Shown: in pieces, positions 30,000 to 35,741 of the stretch
Numbering within the stretch: the stretch's first letter is position 1
How the letters are laid out: every line of letters starts with the position of its first letter
Origin: an uncultured Clostridia bacterium
GTDB taxonomy: Bacteria; Bacillota; Clostridia; Christensenellales; Borkfalkiaceae
DNA: 35,741 bases
Direction: 5' to 3'
Assembly: GCA_958419945.1 (NCBI GenBank)
Contig: CATZIC010000016.1
Coordinates: 1-35,741, forward strand
Notes under the pieces: model-generated
The model's database searches: none
What the model saw: only the letters and a program-made list of their open reading frames with translations
What the model was told of the DNA's origin: nothing
Translations under genes and position numbers: made by a program

Positions 30000-30006
30000 T
30001 ATAATT

Positions 30007-30933
30007 ATGATACTCACAATTTGTCCAAATCCATGTATAGATTACACTATCGAAGTGGATACGATAAACGTCGGCAGGCTCAACCGTATAGATAACAAAA
30101 TCGAACAGTTTGCCGGCAAAGCCTGTAACACCGCAATAGGTATCGCAAGGCTACAGCACGCCGTAACGGCAAGCGGCTTTATGTTCGAAAAGGGCGCGCG
30201 CGGATTTTTAAATTATCTCGAAAGGGAAAACGTAAAATGCAACTTCGTCTACAACAAAGGGGCTTTACGTGTTAATATAAAAATCATCGATTCCAAGTCC
30301 ATGCTTACCGAACTCAACGACAGCGGCCAGGCCGTTTCCGCCCAAAAGCAAAAAGAACTTTTAGACTTAGTGGAGGGCTTGTCAGAATCCGTATCGGTAA
30401 CCGTCATTTCCGGTTCTTTACCCAAAGGTGTTGAACCTTCATATTACAAAGATTTAGTAAAAGCCTCTCACGGCAAAGTGATAGTGGACTGCGAAACCGA
30501 CAAACTTCGTGCCGCCATATCCGGCGGCGTGTATATGGTAAAGCCAAACCTTTACGAGCTTGAAAGCTTCAACCGTGAAAGTTACAAGTCTTATTCCGAT
30601 ATGCTTAAAGGCTGCTATAAACTTATAGACCAAGGGGCTAGTAAAGTCTTGCTGTCCCTCGGTATTCGCGGCGCGATTTTAACGGACGGGACCACCAATT
30701 TATATTGCCGCAGCGAAAACGTTGCGGTAAACTCCACCGTCGGCGCAGGCGATTCCATGATAGCCGCCGCTTCCGTGTGTATAGAAGACGGCCTTTCCGA
30801 CGAAGAACTTCTTCGTTCCGCAGTTTCCGCGGGCACAGCTTCCGTTACCACTCCCGGAACCAGCCTTTTTACAAAGGAAAAGTACGAGGAAATTTACAAA
30901 AAACTCAAAGTTACAAAAATGCAGATGCTGTAA
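30007..30933 (+). CDS. PfkB-family sugar-phosphate kinase (1-phosphofructokinase/tagatose-6-phosphate kinase type)
   Basis: The start is the ATG at 30007 (MILTICPNPCIDYTIEV), which matches the FruK/LacC N-terminus; the longer frame from 29944 adds 21 unrelated residues translated from terminator and repeat sequence. The 308-residue protein keeps the family signatures: FAGKACNTAIGIARL, SGSLPKGV, VKPNLYELE and GAGDS (246-250) with D249 as catalytic base. It should phosphorylate fructose-1-phosphate or tagatose-6-phosphate to the bisphosphate. No PTS or fru regulator gene is adjacent, so the substrate is open. No ribosome binding site is visible; a family C motif occupies the leader. Confidence 0.88.
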   Translation: MILTICPNPCIDYTIEVDTINVGRLNRIDNKIEQFAGKACNTAIGIARLQHAVTASGFMFEKGARGFLNYLERENVKCNFVYNKGALRVNIKIIDSKSMLTELNDSGQAVSAQKQKELLDLVEGLSESVSVTVISGSLPKGVEPSYYKDLVKASHGKVIVDCETDKLRAAISGGVYMVKPNLYELESFNRESYKSYSDMLKGCYKLIDQGASKVLLSLGIRGAILTDGTTNLYCRSENVAVNSTVGAGDSMIAAASVCIEDGLSDEELLRSAVSAGTASVTTPGTSLFTKEKYEEIYKKLKVTKMQML

Positions 30934-30948
30934 TAGCCGTGCGTTTTT

Positions 30949-30993
30949 AAAAGGGGCTGTCGCAAGTGTCAACTTGCGACAGCCCCTTTTTTT
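30949..30993 (+). terminator. Strong intrinsic terminator
   Basis: AAAAGGGGCTGTCGCAAGT pairs with ACTTGCGACAGCCCCTTTT with the loop GTCA region, followed by more T. Perfect stem of at least 17 bp. Confidence 0.95.
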
Positions 30994-31065
30994 AATCCTT
31001 AATTCCACACTCTACCCCCACACTTGCCGTTTCTTTTTCGTCACCGCGCGAAAATATGCCATTTT

Positions 31066-31136
31066 CGTCATTGCGAGGCAATTTAAAGTTATCCCTTTCG
31101 TCATTGCGAGGCGCGTTCGCGCCGTGGCAATCCAGA
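31066..31136 (+). repeat. Family A repeats (one partial, one complete)
   Basis: CGTCATTGCGAGGCAA at 31066-31081 is a left half only. A complete unit follows at 31099-31136 (CGTCATTGCGAGGCGCG, GCGCCGTGGCAATCCAGA). Confidence 0.75.
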
Positions 31137-31162
31137 AGCGCAAGTTAAATTTGCGTCAGCAC

Positions 31163-31214
31163 GGCTCCATATGTAGCAAATGGAGATATTAGCAAAGCCG
31201 ACTGAGGAATTGTC
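31163..31214 (+). repeat. Family B repeat (truncated)
   Basis: GGCTCCATATGTAGCAAATG, then AGCAAAGCCGACTGAGGAAT and TGTC, ending at the 3' end of the reverse-strand gene. The 30994-31219 gap has no gene. Confidence 0.7.
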
Positions 31215-31219
31215 GTTTT

Positions 31220-32128
31220 TTAAAAGGGATAATTTTCAAGTAAAATTTCCGAAATTTTCCTGTTTTCCATTGTAAACTTGGCGTACTTAACCTTGCCGCC
31301 TCCCACCACCGCAAAGGTATCGGGAAACTCACTGTAAAAGGGCGGAATACAAAACTCTATTTTTCCGAAAAACTCCGTTATTGCGGCGTAATTTTCTACA
31401 AGGTTTTCACTCAAAAAGTGCCGATAATCGACCCCGAGCCGCACTTCTTCCAAAAACGCAAGCGGAATTATTTCCTTCGGCATCACCCCGTACGGGTAAC
31501 TGCTTTGATATGAAGTGTTTCTTAAATTTACCTTCCCGTCGTAATTATATTGTTTTGTTTCCGCATGCCGTCCTATGCCGCAATGCAATTTTGTAACCGA
31601 AAGTACTCCGTTTATTGAAAACTCGTCGCAAAGTTCCGAAAATTCTATATTAAGATTAGGTACGGAAAATATTATCACAAAATGCAGTTTTGCTTTTAAA
31701 TCCGCCAAAAACAAACTTCCGCCCACGGGGTAAACGTTTATATCTTCGGGTATAAACGGAAGTTCCAAACTTTTTTCCTCGTTAAATCCACGGCAACATA
31801 GTTTTATACCGCCGTCCGTGTATACGGAAATAAAATACTCGATGTTGTCTATAACGACGGACTTTGTTTTTATCTCTTTATAGCAGTAATCCCGCTTGGG
31901 TTTTAAGATGGGATAACACAAAATGTCCCTGTATAGGTCGGTTATCTGCACGTTTTTACAAAATTCACGGTCGAAAGTATAGCGGCAGTTTTCAAAATTT
32001 TTCCCCATAAAAAAGGTCAAAGTTTCCTCTTTATCCACGGAAATTCTTATAAGGTTTCTATCTGCGGTAAGGCTTTTACAACCGTTTGACAGTAAACATT
32101 TTTTAAAGGAGTAAACGAACATATTCAT
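31220..32128 (-). CDS. Unknown protein, 302 residues
   Basis: I recognise no family. The protein has no signal peptide or clear membrane segment and is rich in Phe, Tyr, Glu and beta-type stretches throughout, with about ten Cys. Two starts are possible: the ATG complementary to 32126-32128 or one two codons later; neither has a clear ribosome binding site. It is transcribed away from the sporulation cluster that starts at 32241. A family C motif lies antisense within it (31920-31947), read by the gene as VQITDLYRDI. Base composition matches the neighbours, so it looks like a resident gene. Confidence 0.7.
   Translation of the reverse strand: MNMFVYSFKKCLLSNGCKSLTADRNLIRISVDKEETLTFFMGKNFENCRYTFDREFCKNVQITDLYRDILCYPILKPKRDYCYKEIKTKSVVIDNIEYFISVYTDGGIKLCCRGFNEEKSLELPFIPEDINVYPVGGSLFLADLKAKLHFVIIFSVPNLNIEFSELCDEFSINGVLSVTKLHCGIGRHAETKQYNYDGKVNLRNTSYQSSYPYGVMPKEIIPLAFLEEVRLGVDYRHFLSENLVENYAAITEFFGKIEFCIPPFYSEFPDTFAVVGGGKVKYAKFTMENRKISEILLENYPF
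31920..31947 (+). repeat. Family C motif, copy 23, in CDS (antisense to the gene)
   Basis: AAAATGTCCCTGTATAGGTC then GGTTATCT. The host gene, on the other strand, reads VQITDLYRDI. Confidence 0.7.
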
Positions 32129-32240
32129 ATTTTAATATATTAAAAAAGTTTGCCGTCAATGCCAAAATAATTTTTAACCTTTGGTTTGAAAGAATTTTTT
32201 TCTGTCAACAATATAATCAGTTTAAAAAAGGAGTGATTAT

Positions 32241-32864
32241 ATGAAAGGATTCACAAAAAGCGAAACCGAACTACTTTTAAGCGAGGTTTTAAAGGCAGGC
32301 AAAATAGGAAAGTCATTAAGTGCTGTTTTTCAAGACGTAGCCCTAAAAACCAACCGTGCCAAGGGCAGCGTAAGAAATTACTATTACAGCCTTATTAAAA
32401 ACGAGGACAAAAAGACGGAAATGGAAAAGTTCGTCGAAGGCGCGTCAAAACTTTCGGCAAACCGTGCTCAAAGTTTTTCCAAAGAGGACGAAGATTTTTT
32501 AATAAACGCCATAAACGTCGGCAAAAAAAACGGCAAGTCGGTTAGACGCACGATTATGGAGCTTTCGGACGGTAACGACAAACTTGCTTTAAGGTATCAA
32601 AATAAGTACCGTAATTATCTTAAAAAGGAAAGCCGTGTAAAACTCGAAAAACTTCCCGTCCGTGCGGAAGATTTCAGATATTTCAGTAAGCTTTCCCGTG
32701 AAATCGACGGCTTGGTGGAAAAAATCAAAGACAAATACGCAAACGAGTGCGTTAAGCTCAAAAAGGAAAACGAGGAATTATCCCGTGAACTCAAAGCCTT
32801 AAAACGCCAATTTTTCGGCACCAACGTGGCGCCCTACTTTCTCGATAAAAAACACACTAATTAA
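32241..32864 (+). CDS. Doubled Myb/SANT-like DNA-binding protein (RsfA-like pattern) with coiled coil
   Basis: The 207-residue protein contains two related units of about 50 residues (about 3-52 and 78-127). Both start F(T/S)K followed by acidic and Leu residues and end in RNYYYSLIKN or RNYLKK, the layout of Myb/SANT-type three-helix DNA-binding domains. The first resembles the single domain of the sporulation regulator RsfA (pattern: acidic start, AVFQDVA, R at the turn, then the R-x-x-Y helix). A coiled coil follows (about 148-195, KLKKENEELSRELKALKRQF). It probably binds DNA as a dimer. It stands 68 nt upstream of yabP, so a role in sporulation gene control is plausible. AAAGGAGTG is a strong ribosome binding site. 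Confidence 0.7.
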   Translation: MKGFTKSETELLLSEVLKAGKIGKSLSAVFQDVALKTNRAKGSVRNYYYSLIKNEDKKTEMEKFVEGASKLSANRAQSFSKEDEDFLINAINVGKKNGKSVRRTIMELSDGNDKLALRYQNKYRNYLKKESRVKLEKLPVRAEDFRYFSKLSREIDGLVEKIKDKYANECVKLKKENEELSRELKALKRQFFGTNVAPYFLDKKHTN

Positions 32865-32932
32865 GTAGGTACTTCTCGCCCGTATTCATAAATCACCGGT
32901 TTATATAATAACATAATATCAAAGGTGCAAAA

Positions 32933-33178
32933 ATGGAACATCAACTGATATTATGTAAAAACGGGTTAAGCGGAGTGTGCGTAGCGGAAGTAACCGCCTT
33001 TTCCGACAGAGAAATCCGCTTAAATCTGTGCGACGAAAGAAAACTTACCGTAAACGGCGAGGGGCTTAAAATAGTAAACTTTTCAAAATCCACGGGCGAA
33101 CTTTCGGTCGTGGGCAAAATAAGCGGTGTAAGTTACCGTGAAAAGGGCGAAAAAATTATTAAAAGGCTTTTTAAGTAA
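32933..33178 (+). CDS. yabP: Sporulation protein YabP
   Basis: This 81-residue YabP/YqfC-family protein is nearly all beta strand, with the typical SGVCVAEVTAFSDREIRL and GELSVVGKISGVSY phrases. In B. subtilis, YabP is a forespore/mother-cell sporulation protein needed late in spore formation and coded next to yabQ and divIC, the order seen here. AAAGGTGC is the ribosome binding site. Its stop overlaps the yabQ start by one base (TAATG), so the two are coupled. Confidence 0.9.
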   Translation: MEHQLILCKNGLSGVCVAEVTAFSDREIRLNLCDERKLTVNGEGLKIVNFSKSTGELSVVGKISGVSYREKGEKIIKRLFK

Positions 33179-33723
33179 TGTTTGTAACAAAAGGACAACT
33201 TGAAAACCTTATAATACTTCTCGGTTCGGGGCTTTTTAGCGGACTTATATTCGACCTTTTTACCCCGCTGAAAGATTCCAAAAATCTGCCGATCAAAATA
33301 ATAAGCACGGCTGTTTATTTTGTCGGCTGCTTTTTTGTCTGCTTTTTGGTAAGATTTTACAAAAATATGGGGGACGTAAGACTGTATATGCCCCTCGTTT
33401 TTCTGTTTGGCATGCTTATAAGCCACAAAATTTTTCATAAAACACTTGCTATTTTGCATTGCAGAGTGTATAATATATTTAGGAAATTATATGTTTCCGT
33501 AAAAAATCTGTGCCAAAAAGCCCTTTCAAGGAGAACACATGCCGGCAGAAAAATTAAAAAAGTTAATAGTTTCGTCGGTCGTAACGGCAGTTTTACTACT
33601 GTTTATACTGCTAAGTATAATGGTGTACCAGATGATAGCCCTAAGAAACGTTCAAACAAAAATCGACGGCTTAAATCAACAAATCGCCGCCCTCGAAGCG
33701 GAAAAAGCGGAAACCGAGGATGA
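33178..33723 (+). CDS. yabQ: Sporulation protein YabQ, with a basic tail overlapping divIC
   Basis: The first 120 or so residues fit YabQ: four hydrophobic segments (about 10-27, 39-60, 69-86 and a weaker one near 90-105), with GLIFDLFTPLKD in the first loop. YabQ is a membrane protein needed for the spore cortex in B. subtilis. Translation continues to a stop at 33721-33723, 185 nt inside divIC in another frame. The extra C-terminal part (from about residue 120) is very basic (KKRSNKNRRLKSTNRRPR) and looks like out-of-frame divIC sequence, not a conserved domain. Either yabQ has lost its original stop or a frameshift removed it. Confidence 0.85.
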   Translation: MFVTKGQLENLIILLGSGLFSGLIFDLFTPLKDSKNLPIKIISTAVYFVGCFFVCFLVRFYKNMGDVRLYMPLVFLFGMLISHKIFHKTLAILHCRVYNIFRKLYVSVKNLCQKALSRRTHAGRKIKKVNSFVGRNGSFTTVYTAKYNGVPDDSPKKRSNKNRRLKSTNRRPRSGKSGNRG

Positions 33724-33802
33724 AATCGAACTTTGGCTTTCGGATTGGAAGATTGAAGAAAGACAGCGTGAACTCGGTTGGGTGTACGAAAAGGATAAAT
33801 AA
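33539..33802 (+). CDS. divIC: Septum formation initiator DivIC/FtsB-like
   Basis: This 87-residue bitopic protein has a short basic N-terminus, one membrane segment (about 11-32), then a coiled coil (about 36-65, NVQTKIDGLNQQIAALEAEK) and a short tail with REL-GWVYEKDK. That is the DivIC/FtsB pattern: a part of the FtsL-DivIB-DivIC complex that bridges FtsZ-ring components and septal wall synthesis. The ATG is preceded by an excellent AAGGAGAAC site. The gene lies inside the yabQ frame for 185 nt. The stop overlaps the next start (TAATG). Confidence 0.88.
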   Translation: MPAEKLKKLIVSSVVTAVLLLFILLSIMVYQMIALRNVQTKIDGLNQQIAALEAEKAETEDEIELWLSDWKIEERQRELGWVYEKDK

Positions 33803-34665
33803 TGAATTCCGTAATAGATATAGGTTCCAATTCCGTCCGTTTAGCAATTTTTGCGGACGGAAAAATTATATATAGGGATAAAGTTACCGCCATGCTCGGC
33901 GAGGGTTTGTCAAACTACGGCAAAATCCTGCCGCACTCCGCCCAAAATAATGAAAACGCAATAAAGTCTTTTATCGCGGTCTCGAAAAATTACGGCGTAG
34001 ACCCCGAAAGTATACTCGCTTTTGGCACGGCCGCCGTCCGCCAAAGCAGCAACGGCAAAGATTTTGTGGAAAAAATTACCAATGAAACGGGCTTAAATAT
34101 AGAGGTTTTGTCCGAAGACGCCGAATGTCGGGTTGCTGTAATCGGTGCACTCGGAAATAGCGACGGCGCAGTATTAGACGTCGGCGGTGCGTCAAGCGAA
34201 CTTGTCATTCAACGCGGCGGAAAAATCACGTACGCAAAAAGCCTTGACGAAGGCGCCGTGAAACTTACCGAAAGGTTTTCCGAAAGCGAGACTGCTCTGT
34301 CAAGCTACCTTATAAAAAAAGTATCCGAATACGGTGATTTAAATCTTACTTCTTTAACCGCAATAGGCGGAACTGCTACCTCTATAGGGCACGTTTTAAG
34401 CGGCGACAGGGAATACTCTGCGGAAAGAAATCACCTGAGATTTGTGCCGATAACCGACCTATACGCCTGTTTATGTAAAATCAAGCCTTATTCCATAGAG
34501 GAGCGAAGTAATATATTTCACTTGGAAAAATCCCGTGCTAAAACAATATATAGCGGCGGAATTTTAATATATACCATACTTAAGCATTTCGGTCTGAACG
34601 GCTATACAATAAGCGAAAGCGATAACCTTCAGGGCTACTATATGCTTAAAACGGGGGCAAAATGA
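33802..34665 (+). CDS. Ppx/GppA-family phosphatase
   Basis: The 287-residue protein has the ASKHA-fold motifs of exopolyphosphatase/pppGpp phosphatases: IDIGSNSVRLAIF (5-17), LAFGTAAVRQSSN (about 73), VLDVGGASSELV (about 131-142) and IGGTATSIG (about 195). There is no C-terminal HD-like domain, as in the short Ppx type, so either polyphosphate or guanosine pentaphosphate may be the substrate. It overlaps divIC by one base and the next gene by 4 nt (ATGA), showing a tight operon. A family C motif (antisense, 34447-34467) is read VPITDLYACL. Confidence 0.92.
   Translation: MNSVIDIGSNSVRLAIFADGKIIYRDKVTAMLGEGLSNYGKILPHSAQNNENAIKSFIAVSKNYGVDPESILAFGTAAVRQSSNGKDFVEKITNETGLNIEVLSEDAECRVAVIGALGNSDGAVLDVGGASSELVIQRGGKITYAKSLDEGAVKLTERFSESETALSSYLIKKVSEYGDLNLTSLTAIGGTATSIGHVLSGDREYSAERNHLRFVPITDLYACLCKIKPYSIEERSNIFHLEKSRAKTIYSGGILIYTILKHFGLNGYTISESDNLQGYYMLKTGAK
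34447..34467 (-). repeat. Family C motif, copy 24, in CDS (antisense)
   Basis: Reverse complement GGCGTATAGGTCGGTTATCG then G. Host reading PITDLYA, the same phrase as in the gene at 31220-32128. Confidence 0.65.
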
Positions 34666-35729
34666 AACTAAAGTTTAAGTTCGTTATCGGCATTTTTTTG
34701 TCGATAGCGGTTACGGTAATTTCCGTTGCGGCGGCAATTTACGCCTGCAAAAACAGCGACTCTCGGTACTTTATGATAGCAATATATGCCGCTTGTGGCC
34801 TTATAGGCGGATATTTTGTACATAACCTTATGCACGAAGCAGGCCATGCCGTCGGCGCCAAAGCCTTCGGTGCAACCGTTTTCGGAATGAATATAAGCGG
34901 CATTACTATGGAAAAGGGCAAGAAACCGCATCTCGATTTAAAAAGCGGCGTTGCGGGCTGGACGGCTTTCGTCCCGAATGCGCCGGAAACTTCCTTGCGT
35001 GTATTAGGCAATTCCCTTATCGGCGGATTTTTCGGCAGTTTCCTTTCTTTAATAATAGGCGTAGCGCTGTACGTAGCGGGGCTTTTAACGGGAATTTACC
35101 CTTTAATTTCCGTTTTCGGCATTTTCGTTGCCGTAAACGTCTATATGATATCACTTAATTTCTTTTCCGATAAATCGGGAACGGACGGCGTAATGTTCTT
35201 AAAAACGAACGATCTTTCTTCGGAATTTCGTGATAAACTTTTAATGCTCGAATACCAGTCCCATTTGTTGAATGGTAAAAGCGCAAAGGATATCGATTTC
35301 CTTATAAATAAACGCATTATAAAGGATAACGTTTACACCCTTTTCGACGTGCAAAAATGCCTTCAGACGGGCGATATAGTGGGTGCGGAAGCATTTATCC
35401 ATTCCGCCCTTTACGAGTGTGAAAATGCCGATAACGGGCATATAGACCTACTTTTGGAAGATTTATTCGTAAATATTTTAAAAGATAATCAAAAAAGCGT
35501 ACAAGCTTTGGCGGAAAAACTCGACCAATATATTTCGGAACCCGAAACCCCTTTATCTATGCGTGTCGCTATATTTTACAGAAGATACACGAAAGATAAT
35601 CAGTGGGCGGATAGCCTTGAAAAGACCTATTTTAAAACCTTAGATAGCTATCCTTTAACGGGTTTAGCCCAAACCGAGCGTGAAATTTACCTGAGATTCG
35701 ACCCCACTCAAAGCGATTTTCGCCTGTAA
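34662..35729 (+). CDS. M50-type membrane zinc metalloprotease
   Basis: This 355-residue protein has an N-terminal membrane part (segments at about 7-29, 36-56, 107-135 and 139-163) containing the zinc motif H58-E-A-G-H62 and a later SGTDG (about residues 174-178) that fits the second site (x-DG) of M50/site-2 proteases. The C-terminal half (about 190-355) is soluble and helical, with unknown function. Site-2 proteases cut membrane proteins, and in sporulating Firmicutes one member (SpoIVFB) activates SigK, but this protein is not close to SpoIVFB by eye. It is translationally coupled to the Ppx gene (ATGA overlap). The substrate is unknown. Confidence 0.82.
   Translation: MKLKFKFVIGIFLSIAVTVISVAAAIYACKNSDSRYFMIAIYAACGLIGGYFVHNLMHEAGHAVGAKAFGATVFGMNISGITMEKGKKPHLDLKSGVAGWTAFVPNAPETSLRVLGNSLIGGFFGSFLSLIIGVALYVAGLLTGIYPLISVFGIFVAVNVYMISLNFFSDKSGTDGVMFLKTNDLSSEFRDKLLMLEYQSHLLNGKSAKDIDFLINKRIIKDNVYTLFDVQKCLQTGDIVGAEAFIHSALYECENADNGHIDLLLEDLFVNILKDNQKSVQALAEKLDQYISEPETPLSMRVAIFYRRYTKDNQWADSLEKTYFKTLDSYPLTGLAQTEREIYLRFDPTQSDFRL
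35428..35455 (-). repeat. Family C motif, copy 25, in CDS (antisense)
   Basis: Reverse complement AAAAGTAGGTCTATATGCCC then GTTATCGG; two mismatches to copy 18. Host reading ADNGHIDLLL, the same frame as copy 6 (ADNGLIAPLL). Confidence 0.8.
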
Positions 35730-35741
35730 TTCATTTTAGCG

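Noticed and set aside
30974..31192. Open frame of 72 codons after the PfkB-family gene
   Set aside because: It begins inside a terminator stem and runs through family A repeats.

Overview
The window looks like a chromosomal segment of a low-to-moderate GC, spore-forming Clostridia-type Firmicute, probably an uncultured gut lineage. The support is the yabP-yabQ-divIC block, lipoprotein signal peptides, SigA-type promoters with 17-nt spacers, AGGAG-like ribosome binding sites and U-tract terminators. The genus cannot be read from the sequence. I see no rRNA, tRNA, CRISPR array, insertion sequence or prophage.

Layout. 1-1535: the 3' end of an unknown membrane-protein gene, then a convergent small lipoprotein. 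1760-6884: an OmpR-type response regulator and histidine kinase, then a translationally coupled VanW-family / cardiolipin-synthase-like pair and a small membrane protein. 6979-10205: two reverse-strand lipoproteins, one BspA-like leucine-rich repeat and one with an RsgI-like domain plus long helices. 10507-12995: a GH2 glycosidase convergent with a glycerophosphodiesterase. 13190-16775: an unknown small protein, LepA and HemW. 17262-23247: DnaE, an ATP-type phosphofructokinase and a PPi-type phosphofructokinase. 23742-27536: TyrS, an IMPACT/YigZ protein, RecX and a biotin ligase without a DNA-binding domain. 27852-30933: a divergent EF-G paralogue and a PfkB-family sugar-phosphate kinase. 31220-32128: a reverse-strand unknown. 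32241-35729: a tight sporulation/division cluster of a doubled Myb/SANT-like DNA-binding protein, YabP, YabQ, DivIC, a Ppx/GppA phosphatase and an M50-type metalloprotease.

Most genes are housekeeping or envelope genes. The most unusual content is a dispersed DNA motif of about 28 bp: an A-tract with GT, then GGSCTATARGY, then CSRTTATCGAC. I count 25 copies by eye, about one per 1.4 kb, on both strands. Twelve lie in intergenic gaps, often within tens of bases of a stop or start codon, and 13 lie inside coding sequences in several reading frames. One opposed pair forms a terminator-like hairpin at 12238-12282. This pattern resembles the uptake signal sequences of naturally competent bacteria, or a chromosome-organising site, more than a simple mobile repeat. 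Three other small repeat families (called A, B and D here) are confined to intergenic gaps and are partly fused with the motif into composite blocks.
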